DNA of 64,000 nucleotides, from positions 1-64,000 of IMG/VR virus record IMGVR_UViG_3300030329_004314; one strand, written 5' to 3'. The position numbers and the translations under genes were made by a program. Each line of letters begins with the position of its first letter. The stretch's first letter is position 1. Shown here piece after piece: positions 1 to 8,715 of this stretch. Under the pieces are notes generated by a model. That model saw nothing but the letters and a program-made list of their open reading frames with translations. It did no database searches and was not told the origin of the DNA. The DNA is from a virus.

Positions 1-3000
1 TTCTATAGTGCTGGACTTGTACGCCAAGAGCCTGTTTCCCAACCTCAAAACAGATCTAACTTTGATTATTGTGAACAAGCTGATGAAACAGCCGAGCATA
101 CTTTATTCTTGGGTGCTAGTATTTCTCAGTTCAGTTCTTCTGCTGGGTGGAACTCCTCTGTCAGTACACTAAATGTAACTCTTGTTGAAGACGATTGTTG
201 TGTCTCTCCTATAGTAGATTCTGTTACTGGCGCGCCAATTAGAGTAACTACTGCTTCTGGGGCAATAAATGTAGACTTAAATACCTTGAGTCTTGTTAGT
301 TCTACATTTAGAGCGGAAGAAAAAACTGATGATGGTAACAGGGTTACTGTGACTGACTCTGGTGGTGTCACCGTAACTGGTTATGTCGTAGATGGTCAAC
401 TATATCCAACAGTAAAAGTTTATTACAACAATATACAAGAGAAGATGCATTGGGTTGGAAAAGATAGGTTCAACCCTCCTCCTATTGGTAATCCAGTACA
501 CTTTAGATATCAAGATTTCATATTTAATGGAATCATAAAGAACTGGAGTCAAGAGAGAACAACAAGCGGCACAACTTATAAAGTAAAGATAGAAGACCCA
601 AGAGAAGTCTTAAAAGGATGCCAGCTTATCTTAGATAACTATGATGGCGGGGTGAAAGACTGTCCCAATCTAGTGAATCCTTATGGATTGTTAGAACATC
701 ATGGTGGACAGTGCATCGACCATGAACTATTTGGTCAAGTTTGTTTTCCGGGAATGTATTGTCCTAGTGGGGAATTTGAAGGAGATATAGATTGCGGAGT
801 AGATTATGCAGGAAGAACAGAGAATACTGGGTTTGGCGGTTCCGGTATTAATTCAGGAGGAGTCACATTTTTCTATCTTTGGCTTGCGATAGACTATCTT
901 TGTAATAATCCTTTGGAAACTAACTACTTTCCTCAGTTTGGAGGGCCTCCTGTTCTTAGGGAAGACCCGGACGGTAAGCCAATTGAATACTTAGTGGATT
1001 TGCTGGCTTTGACTGAGACTGAACTTTTCCAAGATTATTATAGAGTGGGTGGAGACACTAGAAGCTTAGACGATCTTATTAACAGGGTATGTAATGATGC
1101 AGCTTTGCAATATCTTGTGACTATGAGGTTTGTAGATTACTTTGAAGTAGATCCTGAAGACGATGGGAAAATATGGGGATGGCCAGATAAAAATTTATTC
1201 CCTCAAATTCAAGTCTGGACTTATGACATATTCACTCAGCCATCCGCTCCTATAAAGGTTGACGTATATGATCAGATAACTCATCCTCCAAAAGGATGTG
1301 CTGACGAAGACCTAGATCAAATAAAAACTATTGATGATAGATTGGCCGAAGGAGATATAGCTACAATACTTGGCCCTGATCCTGAAGTAGAGTCTTTGAG
1401 TCGTGGCTTGGAGTTAAGGAATGAACCTTGTAATTATTTTTTAGTTGGGGACAACTTCAATCCTGTCATACAATCTCCTCAGTATAGAACAGTTCCTTAT
1501 TGGGGAAGCTTTGACCAGACCATATATGTAGACGGTGCGCCAAAACAAACAAGAATGACTGCCGCTCCTTATTTTTCTATGCAAGGTGGAGCAGGCTCTG
1601 TATATTGGCCCACCATAGGTGATTTAAGTATTTTTGACGGGGTGATGCTTCCAGCAGATTCTTGGGGCATTCCCGGATTAAGTATGTGGTTTGCTACTGT
1701 TGGTGAAATTAGATCAGCTATGGCTGGATTTACTCAGTGGCAAACATGGCAATATTGGATTGGAGATGAAGCTAGACAGAAATCTATTTGTGGTTTCAAT
1801 ATGCCGATTGGTTATAGAAATGCTGCTCAGGTAGAAGCATGGAGGGTCGGATTCTTCCATCAATTTCCTTGGGGGCCATTTGGTCTATCTAGAGCAATGC
1901 ATTCTATTAACACAGGAAGCGCCGTTATGTCGGCTGTTGGTGGTTATCTCGCAGACATACGTGCCAATCCGCAATACGCACAGATGGTATTTGAGCAAAT
2001 ACAAAACTTAGGAAATGAAAATTATGGTAAAAAATGGCTCATTCGTCTTCCTGACATGTGTCTTACAGGAGAGCCAGAGACTCTTCATGTAAGAATGAAT
2101 TGGGAGGTCATGAGTACGGGCTGGCAAGACGACATGTGTATTGGTCTTTCTGAACCAGAACTCATGTTTTTTAGAGACGAGCAGAACAAGCTTGAATCAT
2201 TTGCTAGATTTAGCGAGATGCAAGCCATGCCAGATGGTTTTCCTGTAGGCTCTAGACGTGTTTTCAATCATGATTTTCAGCCGGGAGATTATCTGTATGA
2301 TAGTCTCACTCAACAACTTTGGTGTAGAGGAAGGGTTGATGCTGAACCAATCTATAATATGGAGCTTGGTCTTTGGTACGCATTATTTGAACTAGATTCA
2401 AGTGTTAGAAATGTCAGTATGGGGGTTTATTCCTTCTTAGACCATGTCTTCTTGAATCAAGCTATGTATCTTGGTAATCTTGATGCAACAGCAAAGCATC
2501 TTAGCTTTGCAATGCCTAATCCAGCTATCAAGCCTTTGGAAGTAGCCGTACCCGTAAAGAGCAACAAAATTTCATATGGGCCTTGGTACAGTCAACCATT
2601 TGTTAATGGTAAAACCAGATACGAAAGAGATACAAATTTCAACCCTTGGAACTACAATGATTGTGATGTAATGGTTCGTGCGGGTGACATTAAGGTAGCA
2701 ACTGCCGTTACCCAATTACAAGTTGATGAATTTGGAAGTACTTCTATTCCCGGCCCACCAAGATTAAACTTAGGTGATCGTGCTGGTGTCATAGCAAGCC
2801 TACAACAAAATGGCCCAGTTGTAACTAATATCTCTTTTAATGTATCTAACTCTGGAATAAAAACCTCATATTCATTTAAAACATACAGTCCTTCATGGGC
2901 AGGTATGGCAAAGCAATTTTTGGATGCACTCCAAAGAAGAGCAGAAGGTCAACAAAAATTAGCATCTCAATTTAGGTTTGAGATGAAGAGGGCGCTCAAA

Positions 3001-4518
3001 AAATTTGGACAATATATTCGTCCTGCTAATTGGGGCAAGTGGGGGATGAATCCTCAAGGAGTCGTTTTCGATCCCGGATCTCCTCATACACTGCTGATGG
3101 GATTCATTAAAAATAGTGGTGCGGGTGATGCTTTACCTTTAACTTCTGACGCTTGGTTTGTTGATACCGCCTCTGCCATGTTCAATGTTGGAAATCAAAG
3201 TCTTTATCCAAATCTTGCTGGATTTTCATTAGAAGGGATGTGGAGAGCAGCAGGTACCTCAGATGCAACTGGTGGCAGTTTTCCTAAGATGGAAGACACG
3301 CAGGCTGAGTTTCGAGGTAGTGCTGGACTAAAGTTTAAGAGTAGCGATCCATGTCCTAAATACTTCTCAAAAGCCCCTTCTCCTCCTGTTAGAGGCGAAG
3401 ACCATCATGCGATTACAAGTAAAACTTTGAATCCATTTATAGACAACCCACTAGCTTTAAGAGAGCCTTATGAACTAGCCGACAATGGTCTTGGCCATGA
3501 TATTTCGTATATTATTCGTGGAGAAGCACAACCTCAGAATCTTTCTGTTTTTATCCAGCCTACAGATGCTATGGGTGGTTGGAACGGAACGGCTCATACA
3601 ACAGGAGATTACTCAGACAATAATTACAGAATAATGGCACTTCGTGGCCCAATGGTGCTTGCTGGATGGGGTTTTGATACTTATGGAAAACCTGTTCCTT
3701 CAGATGATGGGTGCAAATTTATTGACAATTGGTTGAGAAAACCTGACAAATGGAAAGTTGGGCCAGTTGATCTTAGATGGGATGATGACAGGAAAGTATG
3801 GACATCTCCTCCTAGTTTCCAAATGATGTATGGTGTTATTGATGGTGGTGAAGGTGGTGACTGTAAGTGTTTTATCCTTCCTCCTTCCGAAGACTCGTCA
3901 TGTAAAGTACGGCTTTCCAACCCTGCACCCGATGATAAAAGAGTAGACAAGGATTGTAATGAGGCAGAAGACAGTGGTTGTGGTGCTGACGTGAACAATA
4001 AGATGATAGTTGCATACAACGCAACTAATAAGCCTATTACTAACGATTCACAAGTAGTAGTATATTTTGATCCTGCAAATTTAAGATACTATATCATTAG
4101 CGCACCAGAACCTATATTCTCAGCAAGCATAACCGAAGATGGTGTAGATGGTAAGAGTTGTGGAACCATCCCCGGTTCTTATAAAACCGAGGGTTTAGTA
4201 AAAATTGGAGGGCAAGAGTCTGTTGGGAATTGTGAAATTAACATGATGAATGACTTGGATCAACCTCTTTGTAATGGAACAACTTGCTATGTTTGGTTAG
4301 AAGACGAATCGACTTGCCGTATTCTTCAGGCACAATTTAAACCACTCGACGTTGTCACTTGTGTTGACTGTTACGATTACAATGGTGTTCCAACATTAGA
4401 GATATGTGACAGAAGAATTTATCTTGAATCAGCATGGTGTCAACAAGATTGTGATAATGATGATCCAACGGCGGCGGGTGACACTTGTGGATATGATGGA
4501 GGCTTGTTCGATTGTTAA
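1..4518 (+). CDS. Very large virion / tail-tip-like protein (5' end outside window)
   Basis: The frame is open from base 1, so the start lies upstream of the window; 1,505 residues are visible before the TAA. Residues ~130-205 hold a beta-rich stretch (FRYQDFIFNGIIKNW, then VKIEDPREVL) that resembles the D-protein/gp27-like barrel of baseplate hub proteins, but this is only a resemblance. The middle is rich in Trp, Tyr, Gly and Pro with no signal peptide or membrane segment. The last ~250 residues are Cys-rich and contain a short beta-domain around NKPITNDSQVVVYFDP. It leads a plus-strand block of surface-type genes. Best guess: baseplate/tail-tip or host-contact protein. The virion role is inferred from size, composition and context, not from a firm family match. 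Confidence 0.6.
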   Translation, partial: FYSAGLVRQEPVSQPQNRSNFDYCEQADETAEHTLFLGASISQFSSSAGWNSSVSTLNVTLVEDDCCVSPIVDSVTGAPIRVTTASGAINVDLNTLSLVSSTFRAEEKTDDGNRVTVTDSGGVTVTGYVVDGQLYPTVKVYYNNIQEKMHWVGKDRFNPPPIGNPVHFRYQDFIFNGIIKNWSQERTTSGTTYKVKIEDPREVLKGCQLILDNYDGGVKDCPNLVNPYGLLEHHGGQCIDHELFGQVCFPGMYCPSGEFEGDIDCGVDYAGRTENTGFGGSGINSGGVTFFYLWLAIDYLCNNPLETNYFPQFGGPPVLREDPDGKPIEYLVDLLALTETELFQDYYRVGGDTRSLDDLINRVCNDAALQYLVTMRFVDYFEVDPEDDGKIWGWPDKNLFPQIQVWTYDIFTQPSAPIKVDVYDQITHPPKGCADEDLDQIKTIDDRLAEGDIATILGPDPEVESLSRGLELRNEPCNYFLVGDNFNPVIQSPQYRTVPYWGSFDQTIYVDGAPKQTRMTAAPYFSMQGGAGSVYWPTIGDLSIFDGVMLPADSWGIPGLSMWFATVGEIRSAMAGFTQWQTWQYWIGDEARQKSICGFNMPIGYRNAAQVEAWRVGFFHQFPWGPFGLSRAMHSINTGSAVMSAVGGYLADIRANPQYAQMVFEQIQNLGNENYGKKWLIRLPDMCLTGEPETLHVRMNWEVMSTGWQDDMCIGLSEPELMFFRDEQNKLESFARFSEMQAMPDGFPVGSRRVFNHDFQPGDYLYDSLTQQLWCRGRVDAEPIYNMELGLWYALFELDSSVRNVSMGVYSFLDHVFLNQAMYLGNLDATAKHLSFAMPNPAIKPLEVAVPVKSNKISYGPWYSQPFVNGKTRYERDTNFNPWNYNDCDVMVRAGDIKVATAVTQLQVDEFGSTSIPGPPRLNLGDRAGVIASLQQNGPVVTNISFNVSNSGIKTSYSFKTYSPSWAGMAKQFLDALQRRAEGQQKLASQFRFEMKRALKKFGQYIRPANWGKWGMNPQGVVFDPGSPHTLLMGFIKNSGAGDALPLTSDAWFVDTASAMFNVGNQSLYPNLAGFSLEGMWRAAGTSDATGGSFPKMEDTQAEFRGSAGLKFKSSDPCPKYFSKAPSPPVRGEDHHAITSKTLNPFIDNPLALREPYELADNGLGHDISYIIRGEAQPQNLSVFIQPTDAMGGWNGTAHTTGDYSDNNYRIMALRGPMVLAGWGFDTYGKPVPSDDGCKFIDNWLRKPDKWKVGPVDLRWDDDRKVWTSPPSFQMMYGVIDGGEGGDCKCFILPPSEDSSCKVRLSNPAPDDKRVDKDCNEAEDSGCGADVNNKMIVAYNATNKPITNDSQVVVYFDPANLRYYIISAPEPIFSASITEDGVDGKSCGTIPGSYKTEGLVKIGGQESVGNCEINMMNDLDQPLCNGTTCYVWLEDESTCRILQAQFKPLDVVTCVDCYDYNGVPTLEICDRRIYLESAWCQQDCDNDDPTAAGDTCGYDGGLFDC

Positions 4519-4519
4519 T

Positions 4520-5302
4520 ATGGGAAAAAGAATAACAGGCCCTACAAAAGTTATTGCAACTCCAAAAGACAGGCCTTCTAAAGTTATATTAGGAAATAAG
4601 ATAAAAAAATGGGCGGTTGGAATTACCATAGCTCCAAGAAAAGAACAAACATATAATACAACTATTGATAGTTTCTTATCTTCTGGATGGGAAGAAATAC
4701 ATCTTTTTTGCGAACCAGATGTCATCGTCTCAGAAAAACATTCTTGTCTTCCAATTACTAGAAGATCAAAAAGACACGGTGCTTGGTCTAACTGGTTTAC
4801 TAGTTTGAAAGATTTGATTAATATATATCCAGATGCAGATTGCTACGGTTTAATACAAGATGATGTAGTTTTCTGTAAAGGTCTTAGAGTTTTTATGGAA
4901 GAAACTTTATGGCCTTCCGAAGACTGTGGACTATGTTCAGTTTTTGTCCCAAGTCATTACACAAGAAATGCTCCGGGTTGGTATAGGACTAATAAAGGAT
5001 TCAGATTATGGATGGCACAAACATTCTTTTTTAGGCCAGAATCAGCTAGAAGTTGCATTGACTATGACTTTTGTAAAAACTGGAATAAAGAAAAACAAAT
5101 TGACAATGTAGTTGGAAGATGGGCAAATGAGACAAAACAATACCCTTATTATTTTTCTCCTTCTTTATCACAACACATAGGAGACACTTCAACCATTTGG
5201 AGTGAAGGAAACAGGGCAGCAGGAAAAAGAGCAGCGTCTGATTTCGTTGGCGAAGATTATAATTTACAGGAAAAGATGAGACTAAAAAATGCCGGGATAT
5301 AA
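4520..5302 (+). CDS. Putative GT-A type glycosyltransferase
   Basis: 260 residues. The start is the ATG one base after the previous stop (TAAT-ATG); an upstream in-frame ATG at 4406 lies inside the preceding gene and adds sequence unrelated to the fold. The protein opens with a beta-strand (VGITIAPRKE), has an acidic DxD-like metal motif (LIQDDVVF, ~residue 110) and ends with PSLSQHIGDTST, an arrangement seen in GT-A sugar transferases of the MGAT4/LPS-glycosyltransferase kind. It sits between virion-like genes, so it may glycosylate a virion protein; donor and acceptor are unknown. Its last 14 bp overlap the next gene. Confidence 0.6.
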   Translation: MGKRITGPTKVIATPKDRPSKVILGNKIKKWAVGITIAPRKEQTYNTTIDSFLSSGWEEIHLFCEPDVIVSEKHSCLPITRRSKRHGAWSNWFTSLKDLINIYPDADCYGLIQDDVVFCKGLRVFMEETLWPSEDCGLCSVFVPSHYTRNAPGWYRTNKGFRLWMAQTFFFRPESARSCIDYDFCKNWNKEKQIDNVVGRWANETKQYPYYFSPSLSQHIGDTSTIWSEGNRAAGKRAASDFVGEDYNLQEKMRLKNAGI

Positions 5303-6245
5303 AAGATATGGATGCCCATGTTGCAGGCCTAGCTCTAGCTCTGCCTCTAGTAGCAGTTTGTCCTCAACAGAAGATTCATCAGAATCTAGCTTCTCATCCT
5401 CATCCTCTGCCTCAACTCAATGTTGTGATTTACTCTCAACAGAACTTTATGCTAACATTCAGGTTCAACTCTATCCAAATGCCGTTGCTTGCATAAGACC
5501 TCCAAATAGAGGTGTTAGATGTTTTGTTTTTAAGTTGAGCGAAATAACACAAGCGGAGTATGAAAGCATAACTGGGTATCAAGATTGCTGTGGATCTGCC
5601 ACATTTAATTATAAAAGAATTTGGCATGGAACTTTTGTTGGAAGCACAAGCCCCGTAGATGATCAGACATCTACATGTCTTGAATGTAATGATGGCTTAG
5701 GAATGATTGACAGTCATCAGAAGTGTTTGTTTGCTGGCGGTCTGGTATATACTTGTTGTTGCAATAATACGACAGATGTAGTGACTGGTGCATGTGATTC
5801 AGGAGCATTTCAGCATCTGGAGGTAATACCGGCTGCAACCCCTATCATTTCCGGTAGCACAGCCAATTGTTGTTTTGCCACGAATGAGCAATTCTGTTCT
5901 GATCAAATATGTTTCATTGGCCCTAATTGTGGTACTGGTGGACATTGTGGAAGTAGTAATATGTTTGAGTGTTATATCGACAATGACTGCTGCGGAGGCG
6001 TTGCTGGATGTAATTGCAACGGAATGTTAGGAACCTCTTGTGTTAGGGTTGGCATTTGGACAGACAGGCCAGTCTCGGCAGCGCCAGCCTTGGCCGCTCA
6101 ATGTGACGATGATACTGGGCAATGTGGTTGTTCAGGTAATGATGGCGGTGGTGGTGGAGCAGGCGCTCCTATTGCCGCCTCTGCAATTGACGCAAGAACA
6201 GGCAGACCTTTAATAGATATATTTAAGGAGATGGGGTATGTCTGA
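5289..6245 (+). CDS. Ser/Cys-rich protein, probable virion surface component
   Basis: 318 residues; the ATG lies inside the end of the upstream gene, with a GGAAAAGATGAG-like ribosome site before it. After a CPCC motif at residues ~10-13 comes a low-complexity serine tract of about 30 residues with some Ala, Glu and Asp. The rest has more than 25 cysteines, many in pairs (CC, CxC), and a Gly-rich run (GGGGGAGA) near the C-terminus. There is no signal peptide or membrane helix. This composition suits a disulfide- or metal-stabilised extracellular fibre or adhesin-like part with a flexible linker, but no family was recognised. Its stop overlaps the next start (ATG at 6238). Confidence 0.55.
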   Translation: MPGYKRYGCPCCRPSSSSASSSSLSSTEDSSESSFSSSSSASTQCCDLLSTELYANIQVQLYPNAVACIRPPNRGVRCFVFKLSEITQAEYESITGYQDCCGSATFNYKRIWHGTFVGSTSPVDDQTSTCLECNDGLGMIDSHQKCLFAGGLVYTCCCNNTTDVVTGACDSGAFQHLEVIPAATPIISGSTANCCFATNEQFCSDQICFIGPNCGTGGHCGSSNMFECYIDNDCCGGVAGCNCNGMLGTSCVRVGIWTDRPVSAAPALAAQCDDDTGQCGCSGNDGGGGGAGAPIAASAIDARTGRPLIDIFKEMGYV

Positions 6246-6657
6246 TTTTCCAGAATGTAGTCGTCGGGGGAAAATATTAGATGAGAATACATGCGAGTGT
6301 TTTTCTAATAGAATATACCATCCAATGATGGGGGTAGCCCATAAAAGCACTTGCTTAATTTGTCCATATAAAAGTATGGAAGATGATCCAGATTTGGCTA
6401 AAGTTGATCTTCCAGAAGGGCCAAGTTTAATAGACATGGCCAAAAACTTTACAAAAGCAATAACAAAACATGCAAGAAACAAGTTTGATAAAGTATCAGA
6501 TGAAGAGTATGATCAAAGAATGACCATTTGTCAATCTTGTGATTATTATGAAGACAAACGCTGTAAACAGAAAAACTGCGGATGTTTTATTACTAGAAAG
6601 GCTAGATGGGCTTCTGAAGAGTGTCCTATTAATAAATGGCCTGAATTAAATGAATAA
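6238..6657 (+). CDS. Small Cys-cluster (zinc-ribbon-like) phage protein
   Basis: 139 residues, starting 8 bp before the end of the upstream gene. Two cysteine clusters are visible: an N-terminal set (ECSRRG, CEC, CLIC within residues 7-41) and a C-terminal CQSCDYYEDKRCK / CGCFITRKARW / ECPINKW module. The second resembles a short Cys-motif domain common next to phage tail genes, where four or more Cys could bind zinc or a metal cluster. Residues 60-95 look helical and charged. The role is unknown; the position suggests a structural or assembly part. No catalytic motif was seen. Confidence 0.55.
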   Translation: MSDFPECSRRGKILDENTCECFSNRIYHPMMGVAHKSTCLICPYKSMEDDPDLAKVDLPEGPSLIDMAKNFTKAITKHARNKFDKVSDEEYDQRMTICQSCDYYEDKRCKQKNCGCFITRKARWASEECPINKWPELNE

Positions 6658-6659
6658 TG

Positions 6660-6671
6660 GTGTATATACAC
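6660..6671. repeat. 12-bp perfect palindrome upstream of the structural gene
   Basis: GTGTATATACAC reads the same on both strands. It lies just after the stop at 6657 and about 20 bp before the ATG at 6691. It could be an operator or part of a promoter (it contains a TATA core), but a chance AT-rich palindrome is possible. Confidence 0.3.
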
Positions 6672-6690
6672 ATAGATGGAGGGCTTTTAA

Positions 6691-7323
6691 ATGGCAACCT
6701 TAAAATTCTATGCTAACGAAGCTAATGAAATACCTACTGGTTCTGGTTTAGGCTTTTATGGAGCCGCTGGATTCGGTTCATCAGTTTCTGTGGGTTCATA
6801 TCAAGGTAGTACTTTTGTAACAAATTCAGCAGGTACAGTTCGTGGGCCACAGGCTGACAATATTACCTTTATGAATGCTGGAAGTGGAAAATACACATCC
6901 AGTCATTCGGGAATTGGTATAGATGCAATTCCAAACAATAGAGCAACATTAAATATAAGATTTACTCACACAAGTGCTGTCAAAGCTCAAAATGCACAAC
7001 TGAGAATATATGATAGATCTAATATTAATAATGCAGCATCTGGTGTGACTACTAAAGTAGCAGAAATAACTCATCCTTGGTCTACCGAATCTCCTCATAC
7101 AGCAGGTTCTGGAGTTAACGATGGAATATGGTACACACCTGCTGGAAGCGGCACAGTATTCAATCTATCGCCATCACCCGGTGAAGAGGGTAAATGGGCA
7201 GGAGATGGTGCTTCTGCAAGACCAGATGATCGGCATGATTGGTATGTTGCTATGAGCGCTTCACCAAATAGTATTGGATCAAAAAGTCAATACGGTTTGT
7301 ATGTTACTCTTGAGTATCTATAA
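6691..7323 (+). CDS. Small beta-rich, probable virion (decoration/tail) protein
   Basis: 210 residues with a strong GGAGG ribosome site 9 bp upstream. The sequence is rich in Gly, Ser, Thr and Asn and in short beta-strand patterns (TLNIRFTHTS, QLRIYDRS, WYVAMSAS, GLYVTLEYL) with no Cys, signal peptide or membrane helix. The composition is similar to the probable virion protein at 55151-55879, though no clear homology was traced. It closes the plus-strand block; its stop is interlocked with the stop of the convergent minus-strand gene. Likely a capsid decoration or tail-associated protein, judged from composition and strong ribosome site only. Confidence 0.55.
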   Translation: MATLKFYANEANEIPTGSGLGFYGAAGFGSSVSVGSYQGSTFVTNSAGTVRGPQADNITFMNAGSGKYTSSHSGIGIDAIPNNRATLNIRFTHTSAVKAQNAQLRIYDRSNINNAASGVTTKVAEITHPWSTESPHTAGSGVNDGIWYTPAGSGTVFNLSPSPGEEGKWAGDGASARPDDRHDWYVAMSASPNSIGSKSQYGLYVTLEYL

Positions 7324-7818
7324 CCAATCGTGGTATAGGGATATGTAATCCTGTAGTAATCGTTTAAGAATTTTGGAATCTGACATAGAAAAGTTATGCC
7401 TGACTTTTGTTAGATTGTCACCTTTTTTAGACGACATTTGAAACCCAAAAGCAGGCCCAGATTTTGTCTGGGCTTGCTTCATTTTTGCTACAGTATTTCC
7501 AGATCTGTTTTGGTGGAACAGGCTGATTTCTTCCTTATCTCCTTCTAACAAAGATAGTATTTCCCCAATATCTGGTAATCCCATCTTCATAGTTATTGAT
7601 TGTTTTGGGTCGCTCCATCCAAAAGAAGCATTCCCTGTAGATGAGTTTTGTCCAGTCTGGTTCGTGCAAACCCAAAATAGTTCGACAACCCTTTTCTTTC
7701 CCGGTGCTTCTTCACTATCGAGCGTTATCTTGACCTGAAAAGCAGATGCTGCTCCTTTAGATTCTCCGTATGGTTTATAGACTCTATATTCTTTAGGTCT
7801 GATTGTTTCTTTAGTCAT
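7318..7818 (-). CDS. Possible ssDNA-binding (Whirly/PC4-like) protein
   Basis: 166 residues; ATGA overlap with the upstream gene supports translational coupling. The N-terminal half has beta-strands (AFQVKITL, VVELFWVCTN), followed by a strand-helix pattern (ITMKMGLPDIGEILSLLEG, ISLFHQN, then AFGFQMSSKKG and NFSMSDSKILKRLLQDY). That order (sheet, acidic helix, Lys-rich hairpin, C-terminal helix) resembles Whirly- or PC4-type ssDNA-binding folds found in some phages. The match is by pattern, not by a diagnostic motif. Its place beside an annealing protein supports a DNA-binding role. Last gene of the minus-strand block. Confidence 0.45.
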   Translation of the reverse strand: MTKETIRPKEYRVYKPYGESKGAASAFQVKITLDSEEAPGKKRVVELFWVCTNQTGQNSSTGNASFGWSDPKQSITMKMGLPDIGEILSLLEGDKEEISLFHQNRSGNTVAKMKQAQTKSGPAFGFQMSSKKGDNLTKVRHNFSMSDSKILKRLLQDYISLYHDWL

Positions 7819-8714
7819 CTATTTTCTCTCCAATTAGCATCATATGTACCAACACCAACAGGCTTTTCTGACTTGCCTTGCTGTATCTTATTAAGATGTT
7901 GAATCATCTCAGATGCTTTCGTTTTACTAACTTCTTTAATGTTTTTATATTGCTTTTCTCCACTATTAACATAGTCAAGAACATTAACATCACATCGTTC
8001 AGAAACTACATCCAAAAGGGATATCTGTTCTTCGTCAATTTGGTCATCTGGTTTCCATATGTCACCATAGTCACTGATAACTCCATCATCAGCTAATTCC
8101 TCAGCGGCGATAACTGTTCTCAAACGAAGTATCTTCCTCAACGCCCTTGCTTCTGCTCTGGTTGTTGCTGTAGCTGTCGCATGCATATGATACGGCTCTT
8201 GTGTATTGTATTTATTTACATCTGCCGCATCTTCCTCGTGAATGATTTGCTGATACAATATATGGTTAGGCATATTATTCATAACAGTTACTATACAACA
8301 AACAGTTGAAGTACCATAGTTATTTTTACTTGGTGCTTGAATCACATTAACTTTCCTACCAACTATAGGCCCAATTAGAAGCTCAGTGACTCTCCTAAGA
8401 CCATCACAAGTTGGGTGTCCATTATCCATCTCATCATCTTGGAAATGAGTCATTACATAATCTGACCATTCAGGAGAGTCTATGTTAGGAATGACAACTG
8501 GCTCTTCTTCTGCCACATTCTGAATTTCTACATCTTCGTCTTTATTTTCGCCAACAATATCGTCTTCCATTTCTGCTTGGTCAAAGACTTCGCTTTGAGA
8601 CTCTGCCAAAGCTAGTTTAGCTTTAAGAATATTCTTCTTTACATTAACTTCTTCATCCGTAAATCCATGTTCTTCTTTTAGTTTCTTTCTAAGTTCTGCA
8701 ACAGTCATACTCAT
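7815..8714 (-). CDS. Rad52/Erf-type single-strand annealing protein
   Basis: 299 residues with a GAGG ribosome site 6 bp before the ATG. The N-terminal ~75 residues are acidic and likely flexible. The core begins near DGLRRVTELLIGPIVGRKV (residues ~104-122) and includes a strand-rich part and the helix ATTRAEARALRKILRL (~186-201) followed by VIAAEEL; this DGLRRV ... TRAEARALR arrangement is typical of phage ssDNA-annealing (Rad52/Erf/Sak superfamily) proteins. A separate C-terminal helical piece (KASEMIQHLNKI) may contact SSB or DNA. It would anneal complementary ssDNA in recombination and repair. The neighbours are a possible ssDNA-binding protein and a putative nuclease. Confidence 0.65.
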   Translation of the reverse strand: MSMTVAELRKKLKEEHGFTDEEVNVKKNILKAKLALAESQSEVFDQAEMEDDIVGENKDEDVEIQNVAEEEPVVIPNIDSPEWSDYVMTHFQDDEMDNGHPTCDGLRRVTELLIGPIVGRKVNVIQAPSKNNYGTSTVCCIVTVMNNMPNHILYQQIIHEEDAADVNKYNTQEPYHMHATATATTRAEARALRKILRLRTVIAAEELADDGVISDYGDIWKPDDQIDEEQISLLDVVSERCDVNVLDYVNSGEKQYKNIKEVSKTKASEMIQHLNKIQQGKSEKPVGVGTYDANWRENR

Positions 8715-8715
8715 C

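Noticed and set aside
3681-4019. Antisense open frame of 112 codons under the large left-edge gene
   Set aside because: Ser/Leu/Pro-rich with no motif, no ribosome site, and mirrors codon bias of the sense gene.
5330-5415. Tandem DNA repeat in the Ser-rich tract
   Set aside because: Repeated Ser codons are irregular (mix of tct, agc, tca, tcc); this is amino-acid low complexity rather than a clean DNA repeat.
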